Shown here in pieces: positions 7,454-15,133 of a DNA stretch of 64,000 bases. The first letter of the stretch is position 1; each line of letters begins with the position of its first letter. The notes beneath the pieces are model-generated. The model did no database searches. It was given only the letters and a program-made list of their open reading frames with translations, and was not told where the DNA came from. The position numbers were made by a program, and so were the translations under genes. Source of the stretch: Clostridiales bacterium (GTDB lineage Bacteria > Bacillota > Clostridia > Christensenellales > Aristaeellaceae); contig SVGM01000002.1 in assembly GCA_015056365.1 (NCBI GenBank), positions 159,678 to 223,677 on the forward strand, given 5' to 3'.

Positions 7454-8172
7454 GCATGCTGGAAGTAAGAGACCTGGTCGTCAGCTACGGCGGTATCGAA
7501 GCCCTCAAAGGCATCTCCTTTGACGTGGAAGAAGGCAGCATCGTTACTCTCATCGGCGCAAACGGCGCCGGCAAATCCACCACCCTGCGTTCCATCACTG
7601 GCATCGTGCCCATCCAGAGCGGTTCCATCACCTTCCGCGGTGAGGACATCACCCGTATGGACACCCAGAAGATCGTCTCCAAAGGCATTGCCCTGGTACC
7701 GGAAGGCCGCCGTGTATTTGCCAACCTGACGGTTCTGGAGAACCTGAAGATCGGTGCCTACCTGCGCAGCGACAAGGCCGGCATCGCCGAGGATATCGAG
7801 TATATCTACTCCCTGTTCCCCCGCCTGAAGGAGCGCAACTGGCAGTTGGCCGGCACCCTGTCCGGCGGCGAGCAGCAGATGCTGGCCGTAGGCCGTGCCA
7901 TGATGACCCGCCCCAAGCTGATCATGATGGACGAGCCCAGCCTTGGTCTGGCGCCCCTGGTGGTCAAGGACATCTTCTCCATCATCAAGACCCTGAAGGA
8001 AACCGGCATCACCGTACTGCTCATCGAGCAGAACGCCAACGCCGCCCTGCATGCCGCCGATATCGGCTACGTCATGGAAACCGGCAACATCACCCTCACC
8101 GGCACAGGCGAGGAGCTGCTGGCCTCCAAGGACGTGCAGGAAGCCTATCTGGGCAAGAGCAACAAGGATTGA
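7450..8172 (+). CDS. livF: Branched-chain amino acid ABC transporter ATPase LivF
   Basis: A 240-residue ABC ATPase, last gene of the liv operon, starting inside the livG stop (ATGA). Walker A is GANGAGKST, the signature is LSGGEQQMLAVGRALM, Walker B is LIMMDEPSLGLAP, and the switch His position holds Gln (LIEQNAN), as usual for LivF. It pairs with LivG as the nucleotide-binding heterodimer. Confidence 0.96.
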   Translation: MSMLEVRDLVVSYGGIEALKGISFDVEEGSIVTLIGANGAGKSTTLRSITGIVPIQSGSITFRGEDITRMDTQKIVSKGIALVPEGRRVFANLTVLENLKIGAYLRSDKAGIAEDIEYIYSLFPRLKERNWQLAGTLSGGEQQMLAVGRAMMTRPKLIMMDEPSLGLAPLVVKDIFSIIKTLKETGITVLLIEQNANAALHAADIGYVMETGNITLTGTGEELLASKDVQEAYLGKSNKD

Positions 8173-8190
8173 TCGGAACGAAGGAGCCGG

Positions 8191-8302
8191 GACACTGCAC
8201 CGGACCTTGCCAAGGGCTCTGCCCTTGGATCCCGCCAAAGAGGCTGAGCTCCTTTGGAATCCCGCTCCCTGCACCCATTTACAGGTGCAGGGAGTGTTTT
8301 TA
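8191..8302 (+). repeat. Dispersed intergenic repeat, copy A
   Basis: Contains the palindromic core CCAAGGGCTCTGCCCTTGG (8210-8228) followed by ATCC, then GCCAAAG, GGCTGAGCTCC and a closing hairpin around an ATTTACA loop. Copy C (44362-44470) has the same order in reverse; copies B and D share the second half. Here the closing hairpin doubles as the livF terminator. Confidence 0.75.
8265..8302 (+). terminator. Terminator of the liv operon
   Basis: An 11-base stem CTCCCTGCACC/GGTGCAGGGAG with an eight-base loop is followed by TGTTTTTAT. Confidence 0.9.
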
Positions 8303-8309
8303 TGTAACA

Positions 8310-8347
8310 AAAAATACCGCATGAACAAAGCATCATGCGGTATTTTT
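8310..8347. terminator. Bidirectional terminator between livF and the GNAT gene
   Basis: A 15-base perfect stem begins with AAAAATACCGCATGA and closes with its complement ending in TTTTT. It carries U-runs on both strands, so it can end the GNAT transcript (minus) and back up the liv terminator (plus). Confidence 0.9.
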
Positions 8348-8378
8348 CATTTTGTGAATACTACCTACTTTTATCGCT

Positions 8379-8939
8379 TCAGCTTTCCCAGTCCTCCCGA
8401 AGTAACCCGTAGATGGCATAATCGCAATACACCGATACCATCTTGCCCTGCCGAACGATGCCTTCCTTCACGAAGCCGCACTTCTCCAGCACCCGCAGGG
8501 ATCCGGTATTGCGCACATCGGCGGTGGCCTGAAGCCGCTGCAGTTCGGTTTTTCCAAAGACAAAATCAACCGCCTGCCGGAGGGCTTCGGTGGCGATGCC
8601 GCGTTTCCAGAAGGCCGGATGGAGGCGGTATCCCACATACGCCATGCGCTGGTTTTGTACGTCGAAAATCTCCAGCATGCCGATCGCCTTTCCGGTCTCC
8701 TTCCATACGACGCCCCATTTGAAATCCTGGCTGGGCTTGCGCTTCACCCAAGGACGCGCGTCGAAAAACAGCAGTTCCGGCTCCTTTTCATTCTTGCTGG
8801 CCTTACGTCCCCAGTAGGTGTAGATCTCGTCCAGCCCCAGCCATTCTTTCAGGTCGGACGCATCCTCTGGCACAAGCGGGCGCAGGATCAGTCGTTCCGT
8901 TTCAAGCGTGGGCTTGTCCAGTTCGTAGTCTTTCAGCAT
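8379..8939 (-). CDS. GNAT family N-acetyltransferase (RimJ/RimL-like)
   Basis: A 186-residue acetyl-CoA-dependent acetyltransferase of the Acetyltransf_3 type. The N-terminus ETERLILRPLVPEDASDL and the fold-closing VRNTGSLRVLEKCGFVKEG are diagnostic; the acetyl-CoA loop is in PAFWKRGIATEAL (about 117-129). These enzymes modify the alpha-amino group of proteins or small amines; the substrate is unknown. The start at 8939 (MLKDYELD) is chosen because AAAGGAG precedes it by seven bases. Monocistronic, closed by the shared terminator. Confidence 0.9.
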   Translation of the reverse strand: MLKDYELDKPTLETERLILRPLVPEDASDLKEWLGLDEIYTYWGRKASKNEKEPELLFFDARPWVKRKPSQDFKWGVVWKETGKAIGMLEIFDVQNQRMAYVGYRLHPAFWKRGIATEALRQAVDFVFGKTELQRLQATADVRNTGSLRVLEKCGFVKEGIVRQGKMVSVYCDYAIYGLLREDWES

Positions 8940-9013
8940 AAGGGGTCTCCTTTTGTACAATCGGGCGTAGTCTGCCTGGGCAGCGCTGCCGGACGCCTGC
9001 TGTCGATGCAGCC

Positions 9014-9571
9014 TCAGCCGTTTTCGCTGCAGCCCGATTCCTCGTGGAGGATCTCCACCACTTCAATGCGGCCATCCACCAGCGTTTCCCAAATAGGCCG
9101 TTCACCGTCTGGATCCTCGCCTACGCGCCAGTACCGCTCTGCCAGCGAGCGGTTGAGCGTCTGATCGGGCGTACCATCAAAGCACAGGTTGGCGTTGCCG
9201 GTAAAGCTGCGGCCATCTACCCGCAGACGAACGATCTGCAACGTGGGTCTGCCCCAGTCCTTGAACCACTGGAACCAGCATTTCGCGTTCTCCAGCGTGC
9301 GGGAGGTGTACAGGCTGTGCAGGCGGGAGGGATACTGGGGAAATTGTTCCCGGCGCACTTCTTCCATCGCCAGTTCCCGAAGCGCAACATCGGTATGATG
9401 CTCCAGCGTGACGCCTGCGTATCGCTGGGGTTCGGCCAGGATTTCTTCCGTCAGGCTCTTTTTGTCCATTACCCGCTGATATACGCCGGTGGAAAAGGTC
9501 TCATCCATCTGGATGATCTGCCCCAGCTCCATCCTGCGGCCGGTGACCACATGAAAAACCTCCAAAGCCAT
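9014..9571 (-). CDS. DUF2441 family protein
   Basis: A 185-residue cytoplasmic protein. The features FHVVTGRRMELGQII at the N-terminus, LEHHTDVALRELAMEEVR, FPQYPSRLHSLYTSRTLENA and NANLCFDGTPDQ match the DUF2441 family, whose function is not known. The start at 9571 has AGGAGG eight bases upstream. A CCGCCGCC/GGCGGCGG hairpin (9598-9623) sits just upstream in the leader. The family call rests on remembered motif order, not on a search. Confidence 0.7.
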   Translation of the reverse strand: MALEVFHVVTGRRMELGQIIQMDETFSTGVYQRVMDKKSLTEEILAEPQRYAGVTLEHHTDVALRELAMEEVRREQFPQYPSRLHSLYTSRTLENAKCWFQWFKDWGRPTLQIVRLRVDGRSFTGNANLCFDGTPDQTLNRSLAERYWRVGEDPDGERPIWETLVDGRIEVVEILHEESGCSENG

Positions 9572-9690
9572 GGTATTTCCTCCTTCTCCTACGACAACCG
9601 CCGCCACAGTTGTGAGGCGGCGGTCGATGCTCATTGATGATCCAGCATGGTACAACCTGACGCAAGATCGTTTCCGTCGTCAGACAATAC

Positions 9691-10335
9691 TTATGCTTTC
9701 TTTTTTGCCAGAAGCGGTCTGGCGACTGTGCGGTTGAAGAACTCGATCAGCGGCCCCATAAAGAAGGCGGTGATGATGGTGCCCACACCGGCGATGGTGG
9801 GAATAGCGCCCCACTGGCCGCCTGCGATCAGGAAGGTGGCAACGCCAGCCACGACGCAGATCACGTCCGTGATGATGCGGCAATACTGGAACTTGGCCAC
9901 CTTCCACTTACCGGCCATGGCAATGGCGATGGCATCATAAGTGGACACGCCCAGATCGGCGGTCATATACAGGGCCGAACCGAAGCAGATCACCACGATG
10001 CCCACCAGCAGGCACGCACCGCGCACCACCATGGAGGGATCCACGATAACCGTCTGCAGCAGCTGGTAGGTGAAGTCCGTGATATAGCCCAGCAGGAACA
10101 GGTTGATGAAGGTGGCGATACCGATCTTGGTGCGATCCACAATCAGGCTGAACAGAAGCAGCAGCAAGTTAACGATCACATACAACGTACCAAAATCAAT
10201 AGGAATCAGCTTGTCAAGACCGCTCATCAAAGACTGGAAGGGGTCCACGCCCAGCGCCGCGATTTTGAACACGCCCACACTGATGGCGCAGATGATCACA
10301 CCGCACAGGGACATCAGAATTCTTCTGGCTTTCAT
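9691..10335 (-). CDS. YczE/YitT-like integral membrane protein
   Basis: A 214-residue protein with five or six hydrophobic segments. GVFKIAALGVDPFQSLMSGL (about 21-40) and LYMTADLGVSTYDAIAIAMAG (about 125-145) form the internal repeat of the YczE/COG2364 family: a small-residue turn followed by G-V-x-P/T in each half. The role of the family is unknown; a transporter is plausible. The start at 10335 has AAGGAG. Its own promoter lies at 10380-10408. Confidence 0.8.
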   Translation of the reverse strand: MKARRILMSLCGVIICAISVGVFKIAALGVDPFQSLMSGLDKLIPIDFGTLYVIVNLLLLLFSLIVDRTKIGIATFINLFLLGYITDFTYQLLQTVIVDPSMVVRGACLLVGIVVICFGSALYMTADLGVSTYDAIAIAMAGKWKVAKFQYCRIITDVICVVAGVATFLIAGGQWGAIPTIAGVGTIITAFFMGPLIEFFNRTVARPLLAKKKA

Positions 10336-10379
10336 TATAGGTTCTCCTTTGCATTGCAAGTGATAGCACAACGCCGTCG

Positions 10380-10408
10380 ATTATAGCATTGAACAGAAAA
10401 GAATACAA
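10380..10408 (-). promoter_or_regulatory. Promoter of the YczE-like gene
   Basis: On the minus strand TTGTAT and TATAAT are separated by exactly 17 bases, about 45 bases before the start codon. Confidence 0.75.
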
Positions 10409-10481
10409 TCGAAACCGTCCGAAAATGACAAATTTTGTTTGGCCTTCTTCTCAGCGACGCTGAATGCCTTGCGCAGCTTCA

Positions 10482-12197
10482 TCATTCCATGCTGCCGCCC
10501 TTCATGGGCGATCCGGCGCGGTCGCTGAACCATTTCAGCACCCCGTGATGGTAACGGCTGGGGCGCTTGTGCCACTGTGCCCTGCGCACCGCGAGAATCT
10601 GCTCCATCTCCTGCGGGGTTTTGCGTTCCCCCTGCACCCCCACGATCTCCAGCCGGCGCGCAGGAATATCGATGAGGATCAGGTCATCTTCCTCCACCAA
10701 AGCAATGGGGCCGCCTTCCGCAGCCTCCGGGGACACATGCCCGATGGAGGGGCCGGTGGAAGCGCCTGAGAAACGTCCGTCGGTGATCAATGCGATGCTT
10801 CGTCCCAGCTGAGGATCGGAAGAAATGGCCTCTGAGGTATAGAACATTTCCGGCATACCCGATCCCTTGGGGCCTTCATAGCGGATGAACACCGCGTCCC
10901 CCGCCTGGATGTCATGGCGCAGCACCGCATTGAGCGCGTCCTCCTCGCAATCGAAAGGACGGGCGCGGAGCACCGCGGTAAACATCTCCTTGGGACAGGC
11001 GGTGTGCTTGATCACTGCACCGTCGGGAGCCAGATTTCCCTTGAGGATGGCAATGGCGCCATCCTTTCCCAACGCGTCGCCGTAGGGGCGAATCACGTCC
11101 TGCCAACTGAGGCCCAGGCGGCGGCAGGTTTCGTCGCTGCGGTCATAGAAGCCGCTGCGCTTCAAGTCTTCCAGGTTTTCACCCAGCGTTTTGCCGGTAA
11201 CGGTCATCACATCCAGATGCAGCACGTGCTTGATTTGTTCCATCACCCGAGGCACGCCGCCGGCATAGGTGAAATACTGCGCAGGCCACCGCCCGGCAGG
11301 ACGGATATCCAGCAGATAATGCGCGCCGCGGTGGAGCCGGTCAAACATCTCCGCATCCAACTCAATGCCGAATTCTCTGGCGATGGCGGGAATATGCAGC
11401 AGGCTGTTGGTGGAGCCGGAGATGGCAGCATGCACCATCACGGCATTCTCGAACGATTCCGGGGTCACGATGTCTCTGGGGCGCAGGTTCATGGCTGCCA
11501 GCGTCATCACCTGCCTGCCGGCGCGCACAGCCGCATCCCTGAGGGCTTCGCTGGTGGCGGGCAGCAGCGCTGTGCCGGGAAGCATCAGCCCCAATGCCTC
11601 GCCCATGACCTGCATGGTGGACGCCGTGCCCATAAACGAGCAGGCGCCGCAGCTGGGACAGGCGTGCTGCTTGTACCATTGCAGCTTTTCTTCGGTGATC
11701 TCGCCCCGGGCACATTGAGCAGCATAGATGCCGATCTGCTCCAGGGTCAGCAGGTCAGGACCAGCGTCCATCACGCCGCCGGTGACCAGGATGGACGGCA
11801 TATTCACCCGTCCAATGCCCATCAGATGGGCAGGCACGGCCTTATCGCAGCTGGAAATGAACACACCGCCGTCAAAGGGCGTCGCACCGGCATGCAGTTC
11901 GATCATTCCGGCGATCATGTCCCGGCTGACAAGGGAGTAATTCATGCCGTCATGCCCCTGAGCCATGCCATCGCAGATATCCGTGGCGAAATACCGGGCA
12001 GCTTTGCCGCCAGCCTGGGCCACGGTACGGACCACATCTTCCACCAGTTCCAGCAGATGGGCGCTGCCGGGGTGGCTGTCGCCAAAGGTGCTTTCCACCA
12101 TGATCTGCGGCTTGCTCAGATCTTCCTCCGTCCAGCCCATGCCCATGCGAAGGGGATCCTGTTCCGGCGCAATGGCGCGAATTTGCTGACTGATCAT
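10482..12197 (-). CDS. IlvD/Edd family dehydratase, probably a sugar-acid dehydratase
   Basis: A 571-residue Fe-S dehydratase that removes water from a 2,3-dihydroxy acid. The cluster ligands sit in CDGMAQGHDGM, SSCDKAVPAHLMG and ACPSCGACSFMGTASTM. The MGTASTM ending is the form I associate with aldonate (xylonate, arabinonate) dehydratases, while classical IlvD has GMFTANSM; the substrate call is therefore an inference. Near the C-terminus TDGRFSGASTGPSIGHVSPEA is the conserved substrate loop. It starts 13 bases after the GH3 stop, so the two are one operon. The start at 12197 follows AAGGGGG. A biosynthetic dihydroxy-acid dehydratase remains possible. Confidence 0.8.
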   Translation of the reverse strand: MISQQIRAIAPEQDPLRMGMGWTEEDLSKPQIMVESTFGDSHPGSAHLLELVEDVVRTVAQAGGKAARYFATDICDGMAQGHDGMNYSLVSRDMIAGMIELHAGATPFDGGVFISSCDKAVPAHLMGIGRVNMPSILVTGGVMDAGPDLLTLEQIGIYAAQCARGEITEEKLQWYKQHACPSCGACSFMGTASTMQVMGEALGLMLPGTALLPATSEALRDAAVRAGRQVMTLAAMNLRPRDIVTPESFENAVMVHAAISGSTNSLLHIPAIAREFGIELDAEMFDRLHRGAHYLLDIRPAGRWPAQYFTYAGGVPRVMEQIKHVLHLDVMTVTGKTLGENLEDLKRSGFYDRSDETCRRLGLSWQDVIRPYGDALGKDGAIAILKGNLAPDGAVIKHTACPKEMFTAVLRARPFDCEEDALNAVLRHDIQAGDAVFIRYEGPKGSGMPEMFYTSEAISSDPQLGRSIALITDGRFSGASTGPSIGHVSPEAAEGGPIALVEEDDLILIDIPARRLEIVGVQGERKTPQEMEQILAVRRAQWHKRPSRYHHGVLKWFSDRAGSPMKGGSME

Positions 12198-12210
12198 GGC
12201 TGTATCCCCC

Positions 12211-14979
12211 TTATTCAAAGGTTTGGATGCGAGTGATGCGAATATCGCGGATCTCCAGGCCGCCCACCGCCACATAACACTTCATGTAGAAGATAAGCCG
12301 CCTGCGGATCTCGGGCGTATCCGTGCTAAAGGTCTGCCATTCCTTATCCGCGCCGGTGAGCACCTTCGAAACCACCAGCTGGGAATCCAGGAAGAGGGAC
12401 ACCGGCAGCTGTGCCGTATCCGGCAGCGCCTCAGCGGCACGACAGGTCACCTCAATGCGGTACTGACCGCGCTTTTGCAGCTTCATCTGGAACTGGGTGC
12501 TCTCGCCGCCTGCGGTGTTGATCTGGCTGCCGTCAATGAGGGTATCCTCCGTGAGCAGCACCTCGGGAATATGCAGGACCACGCCACCATCCTCGTCTCG
12601 CAGCTGCTGCAGCTGACGGTCCAGCTCGGTCACCTCGCCGATACTGCGGCGGAAGGCAGGGCTGTTCATCACGAAACGGCAGATGTTCATGGCGCTGCGC
12701 TGGTACTCGCCGCGGGTAACCCTGCCAGCCTTAAGGCTTTCGGCGGAATCGTCGTTTCCGCTGTTCGCAGCGGGATCATTGGTGACCATGAACAGATCGT
12801 TCTGAGCGCGCACCATGGACGCCACGTTGGCAGGAGAAGCTTTCTTGCCTTCTTCGGAGCCGCAGGCCCACCAGTCGGTCATGACCATTCCCTCAAAGCC
12901 CCACTCGCCGCGGAGCAGCGTGGTCACCAGGTCGTAGTGGCTGGCAGTCCAGCAGCCGTTGAGGGGATTGTAGGAGGTCATTACGCTGGTGGCGTTTCCC
13001 TCCTTCACAGCGATCTCGAAGCCCTTGAGATAAATCTGGCGCAGGGCGCGCTCGGATACCACCGCGTTGACGAAGCTGCGGCGCTTTTCCTGATTGTTGC
13101 AGGCGTAGTGCTTGATGGTGCCAGTCACGCCGCCCTGGGCAAGGCCCTTGAGCTGCGCCACGGCCATGCGTCCGGTGAGGATCGGATCCTCAGAGAAATA
13201 CTCGAAATTGCGTCCGCACAGGGGATGGCGGTGAATGTTCATGCCAGGTCCCAGCAGGGTATCCACCTGATACTTACGCATCTCCAAGCCTTCCAGCACG
13301 TAGAGCTCCTCAATCAGCTGCTCGTTCCAGGTACATGCCTGGCAGGTTCCGTTGGGCATGGCGAATGCCTTGTTGCCGCAGTCCATGCGAATGCCGCTGG
13401 GACCATCGGCGCAGCAGGTTGCAGGAATGCCGAAATGCTGCTGGAGCCTGTCCGTCACGCCACCGAAGGCGCCGGCTGTGCCCGGGGTCACCCTGGGCGA
13501 GCTCATGCCCTGACCGCGCACGATGCAGCACAGGTCGTCATCCGTCAGCTGTCCGATGAAAGCTTCCAGGGTGCAGCGACCCTCCTCCACGTCCGCAAGA
13601 CGCCAGCCCTGATCCTCTGTCTGTGGGATCTGGGCAGGCAGCCGGGAAAGCCTGCGTTCAGCAGGATCAACCGTTCTGAGGGGCGCAGGTTCGTAGGCAA
13701 CGGCACCGTCCACAGGATGAAACCGCTGGAAGGGTTCCACAGGGGCGCAGGCTTCCTCCAGCCGGGCAAGAACCACCGTCTCCTCCAACCGGAACGCGCC
13801 TGCGTAGGCATTGTCGCGTACGTCATGACCACAGAAGAAGCTGTACTCGCCCGCTTCCATCACATAGCAGGAGCGGTTTCCGGTGACACCGCTGTCGTCA
13901 TAGGACGCGAGACGGTCAGCCGAGATGCGCAGCTCCACTTCTTCCGCCCCGCCGGGCTGCAGCATGCCGGTCTTGGCATAGCCGCACAGCACCAGACTGG
14001 GCTGTCCCAGCTTGCCCTGAGGCAGCCGGGCATAGACCTGCACCACTTCCTTGGCGGCGCAGGAACCGATATTCTCCACCCGGTGGCGCAGGGTAACTGC
14101 GCTACCGTCCCACTGCATGCCGATGGACATATGACGGAAGGTGGTGTAGGACAGGCCGCTGCCAAAGGGATAGAGGACCTTCTCCTTGGCAAAGGATTCA
14201 AAATAGCGGTAGCCTACATAGATATCTTCGGTATACAAGAGGCGGTCTTCATTGCCGAAGCCGGTATGGGAGGGGTAATCCTCCACGTGGCGAGCGATGG
14301 TGTCTGTCAGACGTCCGCTGGGGGATACCCGGCCCGTGAGCACATCCACCACGCCGGGGCCGCCGTCCTGACCGCCCTGCCAGGCATACAGCACCGCTGC
14401 AGGCTGGTATTTCTCCACCCAGTTCATGTCGATGATGTTGCCGGTATTCAGCAGCACGATGCTGCGGCGGAAATGGCGGCAGACCAGCGCCAGCATGTTC
14501 TCTTCCTCATCGGTGAGCAGCCAGCTGCCGGGGGCGTCGCCGTTGTCCCGGTCCTCGCCGGCGGTGCGCCCGATGATCACCAGTGCTGCATCCGTACGCC
14601 GGGAAGCGTCCTCAACCAGCGCTTCCTCCAGCGGCATCTCCTGCTGGAACCAGGGGAAGGCCGCCCAGCCGTCGCCCCGGTCAAAGGGGTGCCCGGCCGT
14701 CCACTGCTCATAGGTCTGGCGAACCGCAGTGTCAAGGACATAGTCGCCGCTTTCCGTCAGCGCCTCCCATATGCCCTTTACATAGGGCGCATTCACCAGA
14801 CCGCCGGAACCCAGACCGCTCTTGAAATAGTTCATCTGTGCGCGGCCGAACACGGCCACCCGGCTGCCGGGCAAAAGGGGCAGCGCCTGCGCCTGGTTAT
14901 GCAGCAGCACACAGCCCTCCGCGGCCACCTCGCGGGCCTTGGCGGCAAAAGCTTCCATGGACAAAATGGATGGATTCAT
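12211..14979 (-). CDS. GH3 glycoside hydrolase with permuted domain order
   Basis: A 922-residue intracellular beta-glycosidase without a signal peptide. The domains run in reverse of the usual GH3: first the alpha/beta sandwich (EGCVLLHNQAQALPLL near residue 20, then SPSGRLTDTI), then a fibronectin-III-like domain (FGSGLSYTTF onward), then the TIM barrel from about 470 with ADGPSGIRMD, CGRNFEYFSEDP, TGTIKHYACNNQE and the nucleophile Asp702 in MVMTDWW. A beta-sandwich tail (about 810-922) may bind carbohydrate. Some rumen GH3 enzymes share this order. Beta-glucosidase or beta-xylosidase activity is likely; the GH120 neighbour favours xylo-oligosaccharides. The start at 14979 has GGGAGG. Confidence 0.92.
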   Translation of the reverse strand: MNPSILSMEAFAAKAREVAAEGCVLLHNQAQALPLLPGSRVAVFGRAQMNYFKSGLGSGGLVNAPYVKGIWEALTESGDYVLDTAVRQTYEQWTAGHPFDRGDGWAAFPWFQQEMPLEEALVEDASRRTDAALVIIGRTAGEDRDNGDAPGSWLLTDEEENMLALVCRHFRRSIVLLNTGNIIDMNWVEKYQPAAVLYAWQGGQDGGPGVVDVLTGRVSPSGRLTDTIARHVEDYPSHTGFGNEDRLLYTEDIYVGYRYFESFAKEKVLYPFGSGLSYTTFRHMSIGMQWDGSAVTLRHRVENIGSCAAKEVVQVYARLPQGKLGQPSLVLCGYAKTGMLQPGGAEEVELRISADRLASYDDSGVTGNRSCYVMEAGEYSFFCGHDVRDNAYAGAFRLEETVVLARLEEACAPVEPFQRFHPVDGAVAYEPAPLRTVDPAERRLSRLPAQIPQTEDQGWRLADVEEGRCTLEAFIGQLTDDDLCCIVRGQGMSSPRVTPGTAGAFGGVTDRLQQHFGIPATCCADGPSGIRMDCGNKAFAMPNGTCQACTWNEQLIEELYVLEGLEMRKYQVDTLLGPGMNIHRHPLCGRNFEYFSEDPILTGRMAVAQLKGLAQGGVTGTIKHYACNNQEKRRSFVNAVVSERALRQIYLKGFEIAVKEGNATSVMTSYNPLNGCWTASHYDLVTTLLRGEWGFEGMVMTDWWACGSEEGKKASPANVASMVRAQNDLFMVTNDPAANSGNDDSAESLKAGRVTRGEYQRSAMNICRFVMNSPAFRRSIGEVTELDRQLQQLRDEDGGVVLHIPEVLLTEDTLIDGSQINTAGGESTQFQMKLQKRGQYRIEVTCRAAEALPDTAQLPVSLFLDSQLVVSKVLTGADKEWQTFSTDTPEIRRRLIFYMKCYVAVGGLEIRDIRITRIQTFE

Positions 14980-15016
14980 ACGGTATTCCTCCCGATGATC
15001 ATAGATGTTTTCACAG

Positions 15017-15045
15017 AGTATAACACGGGCTTTAAGCAACCTCAA
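15017..15045 (-). promoter_or_regulatory. Promoter of the GH3-dehydratase operon
   Basis: Minus-strand TTGAGG and TATACT are 17 bases apart, about 40 bases upstream of the GH3 start codon. Confidence 0.6.
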
Positions 15046-15083
15046 TATGTTTCCTGGCGCGGATGCAGAAAACCGTCTCATGG

Positions 15084-15110
15084 AAATGCCCCCGCAAAAG
15101 CGCGGGGGCA
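15084..15110 (-). terminator. Terminator of the GH120 gene
   Basis: TGCCCCCGC pairs with GCGGGGGCA (15087-15110) over a six-base loop. The U-tract on the minus strand is short (TTT), so termination may be incomplete and some readthrough into GH3 is possible. Confidence 0.6.
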
Positions 15111-15133
15111 CAGGCGAGTCTTCTCCGGCAGAC

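Noticed and set aside
9598..9623. Hairpin CCGCCGCC/GGCGGCGG as a terminator of the YczE-like gene
   Set aside because: There is no U-run on the minus strand, and it lies directly in the leader of the DUF2441 gene; its role cannot be settled.
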